DNA from: [Mycobacterium] crassicus
GTDB lineage: Bacteria; Actinomycetota; Actinomycetes; Mycobacteriales; Mycobacteriaceae
DNA: 64,000 bases
Assembly: GCF_020181615.1 (NCBI RefSeq)
Contig: NZ_CP084029.1
Location: 4,649,269-4,713,268, forward strand
Direction: 5' to 3'
Under the pieces are notes generated by a model. It was not told where the DNA came from. It searched no databases and was given only the letters and a program-made list of their open reading frames with translations. Shown here in pieces: positions 38,553 to 53,771 of this stretch (the stretch's first letter is position 1; every line of letters begins with the position of its first letter). The position numbers and the translations under genes were made by a program.

Positions 38553-39128
38553 TCACCTCATCACGTAGAGCAGGCCGAAGATGATGACCCACAGCAGATC
38601 CACCATGTGCCAATAGATCGCCGCCGATTCGACCACCATGACGCGGCGCCGGCCCGGGTTGCCCAGCTCCCGGACGACCACGGCCAGCGCGATCAACCCG
38701 ATCAGCACGTGGACCAGGTGTACACCGGTGATCACGTAATAGAACGAGAAGAACAGGTCGGAGTTGGTGTGTCCGGCACTGATCTTGGCGACCCATTCGT
38801 AGCTCTTGAGGATCATGAACAACACCCCGCCGGCCGCTCCGGCATAGGCATGCCGAATCGCCGAGCGGTGGTTTCCGGCCCTGGCCGCCAGCACACAGCG
38901 GACCACGAACCAGGAACTGGTCAGCAGTACCACCGTGTTGATCACACCGATGTTGACGTTGAGATGCTGTTGAGCCGCGAGGAAGTCAGCCGGATTCAGC
39001 GTCCGGTAGACCATGAAGATGATGAAGTAGCCGCTGAAGATGACCAGATCGCCCAGCACCATGACCCAGATGTGGCCGTCGCCGGGCAGTCGGGCTCGCG
39101 TCGTGGTCGGGACGTCAAGTTGCAGCAT
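38553..39128 (-). CDS. Cytochrome c oxidase subunit III-family protein (NorE-like)
   Basis: 191 residues from ATG 39128, six bases after AAGGA. Five transmembrane segments. Family motifs include LPGDGHIWVMVLGDLVIFSG at the start, FSFYYVITGVHLVHVLIGL in the middle and AIYWHMVDLLWVIIFGLLY at the end. Its short length and lone position with a subunit IV-like protein recall NorE-type accessory proteins, not the full-length aa3 oxidase subunit III. It lies between the paralogous membrane protein genes and the subunit IV gene, in one apparent transcription unit divergent from a TetR regulator. Confidence 0.85.
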   Translation of the reverse strand: MLQLDVPTTTRARLPGDGHIWVMVLGDLVIFSGYFIIFMVYRTLNPADFLAAQQHLNVNIGVINTVVLLTSSWFVVRCVLAARAGNHRSAIRHAYAGAAGGVLFMILKSYEWVAKISAGHTNSDLFFSFYYVITGVHLVHVLIGLIALAVVVRELGNPGRRRVMVVESAAIYWHMVDLLWVIIFGLLYVMR

Positions 39129-39145
39129 GGGTTTCCTTCCGGTTT

Positions 39146-39895
39146 TCAGTCCAGGCCTGGCGTGTCGACCGGCTCCCGCACGGTGGCCGCCCGGAGCACG
39201 AAGATCAGCGCACCCAGCCACACCGAGAACACCACGACCGCCCACCAGAGGCTGAGCACCCCATTCCAGGCCAGCGGCCCGGAGTAGAACAGGAAGAACT
39301 GCGTGGCGATGACCTCGGTGACGACCTGCCAAATAGTCACGTAGCCAAACCATTTCGGGAAGACGTTGTTCTTGTCGTACAGGATGGCGATAGCCAGCAC
39401 CACGTAGGCGGTGGTGAAACAACCCAGCGAACCGTTGTAGGACAGGTTGCCCAGGTCGTAGAGCCAGGCGATGAGCTCCGGATCACGGTCGAGCCGAAAC
39501 GTCGCCGTCAGGTAGCAGACACCGACCAGCAGGAACCCGGGCAGCGCACCGACACTCATACCGGCGATGTAGCCGTAGGCGAACACCGACCCCACCGACA
39601 TCCGTTTCATGTGGTACATGACCAGGCCGTTGGTGAGCGGGGCGCCGCCCAGCAGGATCAGCAGCAGCAGGAACCCGATCTGGATGGTCAGCTGATGTTC
39701 GGTGAAGAACGCGACCTTCCCGGCCGTCGAGACGTCCGGCCGCGGCGGCGGTGTCACCCGGGTCAACACGCAGATGATGACGCCGAAGACGGTGTACCAG
39801 ACCGGGAAGAACCAGGTCAGAAAGCGCACATCGGATTTGCCGGCCGGAGCGCCGTCGGTTGTCGTGACGTACCGGTCAGGGGTCAGGAGGTTCAC
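39146..39895 (-). CDS. Polytopic membrane protein of unknown function, paralogue B
   Basis: 249 residues from GTG 39895, overlapping the upstream gene's stop by four bases (GTGA). Six or seven transmembrane helices. It shares MKRM, DRDPEL, VFPKWFGY and SGPLAWNGVLSLWW with the preceding gene, so the two arose by tandem duplication. I do not recognise a characterised family. Genes of this kind next to subunit III/IV-like genes suggest a respiratory or gas-reactive membrane complex, but no haem- or copper-binding histidine pattern is evident. Role unknown. Confidence 0.8.
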   Translation of the reverse strand: MNLLTPDRYVTTTDGAPAGKSDVRFLTWFFPVWYTVFGVIICVLTRVTPPPRPDVSTAGKVAFFTEHQLTIQIGFLLLLILLGGAPLTNGLVMYHMKRMSVGSVFAYGYIAGMSVGALPGFLLVGVCYLTATFRLDRDPELIAWLYDLGNLSYNGSLGCFTTAYVVLAIAILYDKNNVFPKWFGYVTIWQVVTEVIATQFFLFYSGPLAWNGVLSLWWAVVVFSVWLGALIFVLRAATVREPVDTPGLD

Positions 39896-40638
39896 CCGGC
39901 CACCACTCCCTCGTCCGCCGCCTGGCGCAGTACCGCCCGGCGCAGCACGAAGAACATCACCACGACATAGACCGCGAATGCCCCGTTGCGCAACCAGAAC
40001 GACAGCAGTCCATCCCAGGCCAGCGGTCCGGTCTGCCACACCGCGGCGCCGGCGGACGGCATGATCGCCACCCCGGTGGCCAGCGAGTAGTACCCGACCC
40101 AGCGCGGGAAGACCGGGTCAGGATCATCGTCGAAATGTACGGCGGCGGCCAGCAGCAGGAACTGGGCCAGCACCATCCCGATCGGTGCGATGAACACGAT
40201 CCAGGCCAGGTCGTTGAGCAGCATGGTCAGTTCCGGGTCGCGGTCCGGCCGAAACGCCGCGACCAGAAAGAAGACGTTCGACAGCGCGAAGATGGTGGCA
40301 CCGCTGACTATCGCGGTCAGGTAGCAGTAGGCGAAGATGTGGCTCTGGGTCTTCATGCGTTTCATCTGGACGACGATCACCATGAAGAACGGCAGCAGCA
40401 TGATCCCGCAGAGGTTGAAGGTGATCTGGCTGAACCGGATCCAGTCGGTGTGTTCGGCGTAGTATCGCGCGACCTGCTCTGCGGTCATGGTGGGCGACAT
40501 CGGGGGCCAGAAGCCGGGGAACATCAGCAGCGCGAGCACCAGGATGGCGCCGACCGCCGGTCCGGTCCACAAACTGACCCACTGGGCTTTGATGTTGCCC
40601 GCGCTGGGCGAGTCTTGAACTTCCTGCAGAATCTGCAC
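39892..40638 (-). CDS. Polytopic membrane protein of unknown function, paralogue A
   Basis: 248 residues from GTG 40638, seven bases after GGAGGGG. First gene of the four-gene membrane cluster. After an N-terminal helix (GPAVGAILVLALLMFPGFW) there is a soluble loop (MTAEQVARYYAEHTDWIRF), then about six more helices. It shares MKRM, DRDPEL, VFPRWVGYY and TGPLAWDGLLSFWL with paralogue B. The loop resembles sequences in actinobacterial hypothetical membrane proteins, but I cannot name a function. Expression is probably controlled by the divergent TetR gene. Confidence 0.8.
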   Translation of the reverse strand: MQILQEVQDSPSAGNIKAQWVSLWTGPAVGAILVLALLMFPGFWPPMSPTMTAEQVARYYAEHTDWIRFSQITFNLCGIMLLPFFMVIVVQMKRMKTQSHIFAYCYLTAIVSGATIFALSNVFFLVAAFRPDRDPELTMLLNDLAWIVFIAPIGMVLAQFLLLAAAVHFDDDPDPVFPRWVGYYSLATGVAIMPSAGAAVWQTGPLAWDGLLSFWLRNGAFAVYVVVMFFVLRRAVLRQAADEGVVAG

Positions 40639-40855
40639 CGAACCCCTCCGAAATGACTAGAGTCAACGCTCTTACGCTCGCTGTCGAGCTGCGATATGCC
40701 CCAGATGTCACCAGAAAGTCTTGCTACCCCCGGGTTTACGCCATCTGTACCGTAGCGGTCTATGTCTCGCATGCCAAGCATTTTTCTGATTTCAGTCAGT
40801 TAGCTGATGGTCTAGACTCGACCGAGCCCGTTCGCGAACCCGGAGGTGACTGCCT
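40639..40855. promoter_or_regulatory. Divergent promoter/operator region between membrane cluster and tetR
   Basis: 217 bp between two divergent starts. Two short palindromes stand out: TGACTAGAGTCA at 40654-40665, close to the membrane-cluster start, and GTCTAGAC at 40810-40817, about 40 bp upstream of the regulator. They share the TAGA(C/G)TC element. These are candidate TetR binding sites by position only. Confidence 0.4.
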
Positions 40856-41464
40856 GTGCCCAACCAGAAGCCCGACAGTCGCAACCGCAAAGGCCCCCAG
40901 ACCCGAGAACGGCTGCTGGGTGCGGCCACCGCTGAGTTCAAGCGCGCAGGCATGGCCGCCGCCGACATCGGCGCCGTGGTCGCGGCGGCGGGCGTGGCCC
41001 ATGGCACGTTCTTCTTTCACTTCCCCACCAAAGAGCACGTGCTGCTGGAGCTGGAGCGCCGCGAAGAAGAGCGGATGGCCGCCGAACTGGCGCGGTTCTT
41101 CGCCCGCGAGCACGATGTGCGGGCCACCCTGGCACAGATCGTGCACCTGCTGGAGAAACTAGAACGTCGTCTGGGCAGTCATCTGTTCAACGACCTTCTG
41201 GTGCTGCACTTCTCGCCCACCCGTCCGCCGGCGGAGGTGTGGCCCACCCACCCGATGATCGTGGCGGTCATCGAGGAACTGCAGCGGGCCCGCGACCGCG
41301 GCGAGATCCCGGCCGAGGTCGACGTCATGCACAACGGCATCTCATTTCTGGTCGGGCTGTACGCCCTGCTCATCACGATCCCCGGGGCCAAGGAGGTCCG
41401 GGCCCCGGTGATCGAGGAATACCTGACCACCTACATCTACGGAATGCGGGTGATCAACCCCTGA
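40856..41464 (+). CDS. TetR/AcrR family transcriptional regulator
   Basis: 202 residues from GTG 40856, with GGAGGT nine bases upstream. The N-terminal helix-turn-helix is clear: TRERLLGAATAEFKRAG, then ADIGAVVAAAGVAHGTFFFHF and PTKEHVLLEL (about residues 15-65). The C-terminal ligand/dimer domain is divergent. It faces away from the four-gene membrane cluster and is probably its local repressor. Its 3' end overlaps the convergent transporter gene by 11 bp. The effector is unknown. Confidence 0.92.
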   Translation: MPNQKPDSRNRKGPQTRERLLGAATAEFKRAGMAAADIGAVVAAAGVAHGTFFFHFPTKEHVLLELERREEERMAAELARFFAREHDVRATLAQIVHLLEKLERRLGSHLFNDLLVLHFSPTRPPAEVWPTHPMIVAVIEELQRARDRGEIPAEVDVMHNGISFLVGLYALLITIPGAKEVRAPVIEEYLTTYIYGMRVINP

Positions 41465-43004
41465 TCCGGGGGCCGCTCACACCGGCGAGTTGCGGGACGC
41501 CCCGATAGCCCGCGGCCATCCGCTGCTGCGGCCGGACGTACCTGTCGACGGCCCAGACCTCGTCGACCACCGGGTTTCGGCGCACTGTGACCGGCGGGGC
41601 GGCAGTCAGGGCCGAGAGCTCGCGTTCCAGCTCCCCCGGCATGCCCGGAATCCCCGTCCCCCGCAACGAGCACCCGGCCGTCTCGGGCAGGAAGCGCAAC
41701 GCGAACAGACCGATGATCGCGGCCAACACCAGATAGCCGGCGGGAAACAGCTGCCACCCGGTGCGGTCGATGACCGTGTCGGCCACCATCGGTGCGGTGC
41801 CGCCGAACACCGCCACCGCCGCGTTGTCGGCGATCGCAAAACCCGCGTAACGCACCTGGGTGGGGAACATCGCCGGGAACGTCGCCGCCACCGTCGCCAA
41901 CGGCGCCGCCAACAACATGCTGAGCACTGTGAAACCGACTACCGCCCAACCGAATCCCTGCCCCATCAGCCAGTACATCGGCAGCGCCAACACCACGAAC
42001 GCCAGTAGCGAGCCGCGCCAGAGCGGCTTGCGGCCGATCCGGTCCGACCACGCCCCGGCGAACGGGATGCAGGCCATCATCGCCAGCTCCCCGATCAGCA
42101 CCACCGCCGTCCGGCTGCGCTCATCCAGGCCGGCCGAGGCGTGCAGGTAGGTCGGCTGATAGGTCACCAGGGTGTAGTCGATGATGTTGAGCGCCACCAG
42201 CAACGCGACCGTCACCGCGATCGGTCGGGTGTAGTTGGTCAGCAGGTCCACCAGGCGGTCCCACGCCGATCCGGTGATCTCGTCGCAGGCGACGCATTCG
42301 GCGAACACCGGCGTCTCCTCCATCCGGCTGCGCATCGCCAGGCCTATCGCACCCAGCGGCAGCGCCAGCAGGAACGGGATGCGCCAGCCCCAGGCGGCCA
42401 TCTGCTCATGGGACAGCATCGCCTCCAGCACCAGTACGACGGCGCTGCCCAGCACGAAGCCGCCCACCGCACCGAATTCCAGGAAGCTGCCGTAGGTGCC
42501 GCGTTTGTCATCGGGCGCGCTCTCGGCCATGAACGTTGCCGCGCCGCCGTATTCGCCCCCGGTGGAGAATCCCTGCACCACCCGCAGGGCGATCAGCAGG
42601 CCCGGTGCCCACCAGCCCGCAACGGCGTAGGTGGGCAGCACCCCGATCAGGGTGGTCGCCACCGCGATCAGCGCGATGGTCGCGACCAGCACCGATTTGC
42701 GTCCGAACCGGTCGCCGATCGGACCCCAGACCATACCCCCCAACGGCCGCAGCACGAAGGACACCGCGAAGCCCAGCATGGTTCCCAGGCTGCCCAGCGC
42801 GTCCGGAAAGAACGCCTCGGTCAGATAGGTCGCCACGACGGCATAGACGCCGTAGTCATACCATTCGGTCGCGTTGCCGACCGCCGACGCCATGATCGCC
42901 TTGCGCAGCACTCGGTTACGGTCTTGCGGGCGTTGCGGGTCTTGCGGGCGTTGCGTCGTTGCGACCTGCGCCGCCGGTCGCGGCGCGGGCAGCAACAGAC
43001 TCAT
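41454..43004 (-). CDS. MFS transporter, metabolite:H+ symporter (ProP-like) family
   Basis: 516 residues from ATG 43004, with GAGG four bases before. Twelve predicted membrane helices. Signature motifs include NATEWYDYGVYAVVATYLTE near the start, PLGGMVWGPIGDRFGRKSVL after helix two, RVVQGFSTGGEYGGAATFMAE, and SDRIGRKPLW in the second half, all typical of the sugar-porter/MHS branch that includes ProP. The substrate could be proline/betaine or a dicarboxylate and cannot be decided from sequence alone. A Pro/Gln/Arg-rich cytoplasmic extension (PQRPQDRNR) precedes helix one. A nested inverted repeat lies in its leader. Its 3' end overlaps tetR convergently. Confidence 0.9.
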   Translation of the reverse strand: MSLLLPAPRPAAQVATTQRPQDPQRPQDRNRVLRKAIMASAVGNATEWYDYGVYAVVATYLTEAFFPDALGSLGTMLGFAVSFVLRPLGGMVWGPIGDRFGRKSVLVATIALIAVATTLIGVLPTYAVAGWWAPGLLIALRVVQGFSTGGEYGGAATFMAESAPDDKRGTYGSFLEFGAVGGFVLGSAVVLVLEAMLSHEQMAAWGWRIPFLLALPLGAIGLAMRSRMEETPVFAECVACDEITGSAWDRLVDLLTNYTRPIAVTVALLVALNIIDYTLVTYQPTYLHASAGLDERSRTAVVLIGELAMMACIPFAGAWSDRIGRKPLWRGSLLAFVVLALPMYWLMGQGFGWAVVGFTVLSMLLAAPLATVAATFPAMFPTQVRYAGFAIADNAAVAVFGGTAPMVADTVIDRTGWQLFPAGYLVLAAIIGLFALRFLPETAGCSLRGTGIPGMPGELERELSALTAAPPVTVRRNPVVDEVWAVDRYVRPQQRMAAGYRGVPQLAGVSGPRIRG

Positions 43005-43005
43005 C

Positions 43006-43055
43006 GAGCCTCGCTATGGCACACGGTGTCCCCCTCATCACACCGTCGGAGGCTC
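43006..43055 (-). promoter_or_regulatory. Nested inverted repeat in leader of MFS transporter gene
   Basis: The outer arms GAGCCTC (43006-43012) and GAGGCTC (43049-43055) enclose the inner arms ACGGTGT (43023-43029) and ACACCGT (43040-43046). If transcribed, the hairpin would place the ribosome-binding GAGG in the stem, so it could affect translation. Speculative. Confidence 0.35.
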
Positions 43056-43247
43056 GCTCAGCGATCCGCGCAGCCGGGAATCACGTTCCGGCCCCGGCTA
43101 ATTGGAACCTCGGCGGATAGCCCTCTCATGGGATCGCCTGGGGGATAACACTAGTGATTCTGAGACAAAAGTGACTGGTGTTGCTCAAGCGTTACGCAAC
43201 ACTTACCCGGCCGAGACCGGTTATTCGGTGACGACCCGGAATCGGGC

Positions 43248-44522
43248 CTAACCCAAGGCCGCCAACGGGTCGCCGACCAGCGAGGCCCAGAACATGTCCG
43301 TCAGGCCCTGAAGCAGCTCCGGCACCGAGGGATTGTCGGCGTCCACAAAACCGACGTTGGCCGCCGCCGCCAGCAGGGTGGCCACCACGGGGCTGTCGAT
43401 CATCGCCGGAACCTGGTAGGTCTCCGGGTTCACCAAGTCGGCGGTGAAGGCGTCCCAACCGGTCTGCGCCGCATTCTGCAGGGCGGTCGAGACCTCCGAC
43501 CAGTCGAGGTTGGGCCCATCCGGTGACATGGCGGTCGGCACGTCGGCCGGGCCGTCGTTCCAGCCGTGCTCGATGTTGCCGTAACCCAGATTCACCAGAA
43601 TCCGCATGGTCGGCTCCATCAGGTCATAGAGCGGTTTCCCGATGACCGGGACGAACAGCATCGGCCACAGCAGCGGGAGGTACTCACTGGAGATCATGTA
43701 GGAGTTGACCAGGCTGTCCGGGCTCGATTCCAGCAGGGTTGCCGAAGCGATCTGCTCGGGGGTCAGGCCCAGGTAGGCCAGGTGCTGGGTGACCATGCCC
43801 ATGACCGCGTTGAGGCTCGACAGCAGATTCATCGAGTAGCGCGGGAAGTCGGCGTAGCCGTCGTACTCCAGGGTGTAGACGTCGGTCGGGTACAGGTCGC
43901 TCGGCGTGGGATTGCCGACGGTGACGTCGCTTTGCAGCAGCCACTCCGCCAAGCCGGGCAGGTCGAAGCCGGGCAGGATGCCACCGTTGGGATTCGCCGA
44001 ATCACCGATCAGCACGAAGTGCACCGCGTCGCTCGGCACCCCCGCCTCGTGCAACTGCTGCATCGCCAGGGTCGTCAGGGCGGCGCTCTGCGAGTAGCCG
44101 AACACCGTCACCGGATGATCGGCGCCGATCTCTCCGGTCTCGAACAGGCTCTGCACCCTGGCCGTCAGAATCTCCGCGCCCTGGGCCAGTGAGTTGTCCA
44201 GAAGGTACGGCGATGCGGGGGTGGTCAGTACCTCGAGTTCGCCGGCAAACCCGTGCGGCTGAAGGAACAGCGACGCCACGGTCTCGGCGTACTGCTGACC
44301 CGGCGTCGGCATCATGCTGGGGCCCATGATCAACGCGATGTCGGATGCGGAGAGGCTTCCGCCCTCGGCGGCGGCCAACTGCACACCCACCGGGCTCGTC
44401 GCCGCTGCCGGCGCCGTCACCGCGGGGATCCCACCGAGAGCGACTGCCAACGCGGCGGCGCCCACCGCGGCTCGCACGCCGGGCGCGTGGCGGCGAGGCA
44501 AGGCCGTTACCGCATCGAACAT
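43248..44522 (-). CDS. Secreted PE-PPE domain (alpha/beta hydrolase-like) protein
   Basis: 424 residues from ATG 44522 (MFDAVTALPRRH), with GAGGAAG four bases upstream; a longer frame from 44594 is rejected. A signal peptide with an arginine pair (PRRHAPGVRAAVGAAALAV) ends near APAAA. The domain begins with ALIMGPSMMPTPGQQYAE, typical of the PE-PPE C-terminal domain (serine hydrolase fold). The nucleophile elbow is GYSQSA with Ser144; FVLIGDSANPNGGILPGF and GYADFP follow. Family members have shown esterase activity. No PE or PPE N-terminal domain is present, so export is probably by Sec or Tat. It is monocistronic as far as visible, between the MFS gene and accD4. Confidence 0.88.
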   Translation of the reverse strand: MFDAVTALPRRHAPGVRAAVGAAALAVALGGIPAVTAPAAATSPVGVQLAAAEGGSLSASDIALIMGPSMMPTPGQQYAETVASLFLQPHGFAGELEVLTTPASPYLLDNSLAQGAEILTARVQSLFETGEIGADHPVTVFGYSQSAALTTLAMQQLHEAGVPSDAVHFVLIGDSANPNGGILPGFDLPGLAEWLLQSDVTVGNPTPSDLYPTDVYTLEYDGYADFPRYSMNLLSSLNAVMGMVTQHLAYLGLTPEQIASATLLESSPDSLVNSYMISSEYLPLLWPMLFVPVIGKPLYDLMEPTMRILVNLGYGNIEHGWNDGPADVPTAMSPDGPNLDWSEVSTALQNAAQTGWDAFTADLVNPETYQVPAMIDSPVVATLLAAAANVGFVDADNPSVPELLQGLTDMFWASLVGDPLAALG

Positions 44523-44697
44523 CAGACTTCCTCGCCCCTGACCAAAGGACCTCACACCAGCGTGGCGCCCATCGGAGGTGATGATTTCAATCACACTCTG
44601 TTATGTCAAATTAAGGTACGACGAGGTTGGCTCCCGCATCTCACCAGGCAGAAGGCCCACACACGCCCAGAACGAAGGCTCCGCGGCGTGACGCACC

Positions 44698-44713
44698 CTA
44701 AGCGTTAACTTAG
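44698..44713 (-). terminator. Weak hairpin downstream of accD4
   Basis: CTAAG (44698-44702) and CTTAG (44709-44713) form a 5-bp stem 11 bases after the accD4 stop. It contains the palindrome GTTAAC. It is a weak candidate for ending the fadD32-pks13-accD4 transcript. Confidence 0.25.
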
Positions 44714-44724
44714 TGCGCTAAAGC

Positions 44725-46298
44725 CTAGATCGGCGTCAGACCGTGCTTGCGCTGCACCTTGGGATAGTTCTGCTTGTCGCGCAGCAGTCGCAGCGACTTA
44801 CGCAGCAGCAGCCGGGTCTCGTGCGGCTGGATCACCGCATCGATGTAGCCCCGCTCGGCGGCGGTCCAGGGGATCGCCAGGTTCTCGTTGTAGCCGTCGA
44901 TGAAGTCCTTCTTGATCGCCTGCGCCTCGGGCGTGGTCGGGTCGGGGAAGCGCTTCATCAGCAACTGGGCGGCCCCGTCGGCGCCGATCACCGCGATCCG
45001 GGCCGTCGGCCAGGCGAAGTTCAGGTCCGCCGACAGCTGTTTGGAGCCCATCACCGCATACCCGCCGCCATAGGCCTTGCGGATGATCACGGTCACCTTG
45101 GGCACGTCGGCCTCGACGATGGCGTTGAAGAACCGGCCGCCGCGCTTGATGATTCCGCTGGCCTCCTGCTCCACTCCGGGCATGGCGCCGGGGGTGTCGA
45201 CGACGAAGACCAGTGGCAGATTGAAGGAGTCGCAGAACCGGATGAAGCTGGCCGCCTTGTCGGAGGCCTCGGTGTCCACCACCCCGGACATCTGCATCGG
45301 CTGGTTGGCGATCACCCCGACCGAGTGCCCGTCGACGCGGGCGAAGGCGGTGATCATCGCCGGCCCGCGCTGCTCGCCGATCTCGAAGACGTCTCCGTCG
45401 TCGAAGATCCGCAGCAGGATCTCGTGCATGTCGTAGGCGGTGTTGTCGTTGTCCGGCACGATCGCGTCCAGCTCCAGATCGTGCGGGGTGAGCTCCGGCT
45501 CCAGTCCGGGGTTGACCACCGGCGCGTCGTCGAAGTGGTTGGCGGGCAGGAACGACAGGTAGTCACGCACGTATTGGAAGGCCGCCGCCTCGTCCTCGAC
45601 CACCTTGTGGATGTTGCCGCGCTGCGCCTGTACATCGGCGCCGCCGAGCTCGTCGAACGTCACGTCCTCACCGGTGACGTCCTTGATCACGTCGGGTCCG
45701 GTGATGAACATGTAGCCCTGGTCGCGAACCGCCACCAGCAGGTCGGTCTGGATGGGCGAATACACCGCTCCCCCAGCACATTTACCCAGAATGATGGAGA
45801 TCTCCGGCACCAGACCGCGCAGCATCTCGTGGCGCCGGCCCAACTCGGCGTACCAGGCCAGCGACGTCACCGCATCCTGGATGCGGGCACCGGCGGAGTC
45901 GTTGATGCCGATGATCGGGCAGCCGACCATGGCCACCCACTCCATCAGCTTGGCCACCTTGCGGCCGAACATCTCCCCGACCGAACCCTGAAACACCGTC
46001 TGGTCGTGGCTGAACACCCCGACCGGCCGGCCGTTGATCCGGCCGTGCCCGGTCACCACGCCGTCGCCGTAGAGCGCGTTCGGGTCGCCGGGGGTCTTGG
46101 CCAGCGCTCCGATCTCCAAGAAGGTGCCCGGATCCAGCAGCGCGTGGATACGGTCCCGGGCGCTGGGGATGCCCTTCTTCGCGCGCTTGGCGACGGCAGC
46201 CTCGCCGCCGGGTTCCTTGGCCAGCTCCAGCTTTTCGCGCAGGTCGGCCAGCAATTGCGCAGTGGTCTTTGACGGGCGGGTGGGTGGGAACTCTGTAG

Positions 46299-46302
<4 letters not shown>
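44725..46302 (-). CDS. accD4: Long-chain acyl-CoA carboxylase, carboxyltransferase subunit
   Basis: 525 residues from GTG 46302 (M. tuberculosis AccD4 about 522). Carboxyltransferase of the acyl-CoA carboxylase that makes the carboxylated alpha-chain for mycolate condensation by Pks13, working with AccA3, AccD5 and AccE. Two crotonase-like carboxyltransferase domains are visible: the N-terminal one with [30 protein letters not shown] and [14 protein letters not shown], and the C-terminal one with [20 protein letters not shown] and [14 protein letters not shown]. Its start overlaps the pks13 stop by four bases (GTGA), so translation is coupled. Last gene of the fadD32-pks13-accD4 operon. Confidence 0.96.
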
Positions 46303-51626
<5,324 letters not shown>

Positions 51627-51632
51627 CTGGGA

Positions 51633-53540
51633 TTACGCCTGGTCGGGGAAGGAGTTCACAGTGGTACCGCCGCGCAGGCTGCCGTCCAGGTAGGCGGCCC
51701 GGCAGGCGCGGCGACCGATCTTGCCGCTGGAGGTGCGCGGCACCGTGCCCGCCGACACCAGCAGCACGTCGCGCACGGTCACGCCGTGGCGCACCGCGAT
51801 CGCGGCCCGGATGTCGTCGGCGATCGGCTGGTAGTCCAGCTTGTGGGCGCCCACGGCCCGCTCAGCGACGATCACCAACTGCTCGGAGCTGTCGTCGGCG
51901 TCGTACTTCAGGCCGGTGTGCGGGTTGTCGAACACCTCCGCCGGCAGCTGGTTGGCCGGCACCGAGAACGCCGCGACGTAGCCGGCGCGCAGGGCCCGGC
52001 TGGCCTCCTGCGCCGAGTACTCCAGGTCCTGCGGGTAGTGGTTGCGGCCGTCGACGATCACCAGGTCCTTCACCCGGCCGGTGATGTAGAGGTCGCCCTG
52101 GAAGTAGGTGCCGTAGTCACCGGTGCGCACCCAAAGGCCGCCGTCCTTGGAGCCCTCGGCACGTGACGGGGTGGTCCGGGACTTCAGCACGTTCTGGAAG
52201 GTGTCGACGGTCTCCTCGTCGCGGTTCCAGTAGCCGACGCCCATGTTGTTGCCCTGCAGCCAGATCTCGCCGATCTGGCCGTCGGGCAGTTCCGCGCCGG
52301 TCTCGTAGTCGACGATCACCGCCCACTGGTCGACGCTGACCTTGCCGGCCGAGGCCTGGCTGACCGCGTTCGGGGCGTCCGCGGGGACCTCCACGAACCG
52401 GTTGGAGTTGTTGAGCTCCTCGCGGTCGACGTAGACGATCTTGGGCGACTCGTCCATCGCGATCATCGAGACGAACAGGGTGGCTTCGGCCAGTCCGTAG
52501 GACGGCTTGATGACGCGGTCACGCAGGCCGTAGGGGCCGAACGCGTCCATGAACTTGCGCACCGACGCCGCCGAGACCGGCTCGCTGCCGTTCATGATCG
52601 CCTTGACGTTGGACAGGTCCAGGGGCGGGTCGCCCTCCTTGGGCAGGCCACGGAGGGCGGCGTGCTCGAAGGCGAAGTTCGGCGAGACGGTGTAGCACTC
52701 GCCGGTCTCGCCCTCCTTGCGGGCCATCTCCCGGATCCAGCGGTAGGGCCGGCGCACGAACGCGGCGGGGGTCATGAACGTCATCTGCTGGCCCATCACG
52801 CTCGACAGCGTGATGGTGACCAGACCCATGTCGTGGAAGAACGGCAGCCAGGTCACCGCACGGTCGCCCTCGCGGCCCTGCAGCCGCTCCAGCAGCTGCA
52901 CGACGTTGGTGGGCAGGTTCAGCTGGGTGATCTTCACGCCGGTGGGCGTGCGGGTGGAGCCGGAGGTGTACTGCAGGTAGCTGACCGCGTCCATGTCGGC
53001 CTCGGGCAGCACCCAGGTGGCGCCGACCTCTTCCGGCACCGCGTCGACGGCGATCACGCGCGGGCGGGCGTTGGCCGGGCGACTGCGCAGGAACTTGCGC
53101 ACCCCCTCGGCCGAGTCGCTGGTGGTCAGCACCGCCGACGGGGTGCAGTCGTCGAGGACGGCGTGCAGGCGGCCGACGTGGCCGGGCTCGCCCGGGTCGA
53201 ACAGCGGCACCGCGATCCGGCCGGAGTACAGCGTGCCGAAGAACGAGACCAGGTAGTCCAGGTTCTGACCGCACAGGATCGCCACCCGGTCGCCGGGCTG
53301 GGTGACCTGCTGCAGCCGGGCGCCGACGGCGCGGTTGCGGGCACCGAACTCCGCCCAGGAGATGTCGCGGGCCACGCCGTCGCGCTCGGTGGAGAAGTCC
53401 AGGAACCGATAGGCCACCTTGTCGCCGCGCAGTGCCGACCAGCGCTCGACGGTGCGCACCAGGTTGGCGTTGTCCGGGAACCGGATCTTGCCATCCTTGA
53501 CGAAGGGATTACGGTATGCGGCCTGGGCTGCCGGGACCAT
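51633..53540 (-). CDS. fadD32: Long-chain fatty-acyl-AMP ligase/acyl-ACP synthetase FadD32
   Basis: 635 residues (M. tuberculosis 637) from ATG 53540, with AGGAG about seven bases upstream; a ten-residue longer frame is not favoured. It adenylates meromycolic acid and loads it on the N-terminal ACP of Pks13. The family N-terminus [19 protein letters not shown] is present, followed by [84 protein letters not shown] (a FAAL signature) and [12 protein letters not shown]. First gene of the mycolate condensation operon. Upstream lie an AT-rich block and a 57-bp tandem repeat. Confidence 0.97.
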   Translation of the reverse strand: MVPAAQAAYRNPFVKDGKIRFPDNANLVRTVERWSALRGDKVAYRFLDFSTERDGVARDISWAEFGARNRAVGARLQQVTQPGDRVAILCGQNLDYLVSFFGTLYSGRIAVPLFDPGEPGHVGRLHAVLDDCTPSAVLTTSDSAEGVRKFLRSRPANARPRVIAVDAVPEEVGATWVLPEADMDAVSYLQYTSGSTRTPTGVKITQLNLPTNVVQLLERLQGREGDRAVTWLPFFHDMGLVTITLSSVMGQQMTFMTPAAFVRRPYRWIREMARKEGETGECYTVSPNFAFEHAALRGLPKEGDPPLDLSNVKAIMNGSEPVSAASVRKFMDAFGPYGLRDRVIKPSYGLAEATLFVSMIAMDESPKIVYVDREELNNSNRFVEVPADAPNAVSQASAGKVSVDQWAVIVDYETGAELPDGQIGEIWLQGNNMGVGYWNRDEETVDTFQNVLKSRTTPSRAEGSKDGGLWVRTGDYGTYFQGDLYITGRVKDLVIVDGRNHYPQDLEYSAQEASRALRAGYVAAFSVPANQLPAEVFDNPHTGLKYDADDSSEQLVIVAERAVGAHKLDYQPIADDIRAAIAVRHGVTVRDVLLVSAGTVPRTSSGKIGRRACRAAYLDGSLRGGTTVNSFPDQA

Positions 53541-53771
53541 GCAAAACTCCTGTCGCGAACAAACGTTCAATATGCTGCCGGGCGCATCTGGCCACCCCGA
53601 AGTGGTTCACCGCGCGGACCCGGGACCTCACAGATGTTAGCTGGGTTCGAATACCCGGCGACGCGATGCTGCCCCGCGGCCACCGGCCGCCAGCTCTTAA
53701 ATTGTTCTTAATGTTAGAGGCCGGTGCGGCCCATGCCAAATCAAACGGTACCGCGTGTGACTCCCGTCTCC
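53541..53771 (-). promoter_or_regulatory. fadD32 upstream region with AT-rich block
   Basis: No gene seen. A sharply AT-rich block at 53694-53719, with CTCT at one end and AGAG at the other and TTAA repeated inside, contrasts with the GC-rich surroundings and lies about 155-180 bp before the fadD32 start. It is a candidate promoter or regulator-binding area; no consensus box is certain. Confidence 0.35.
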
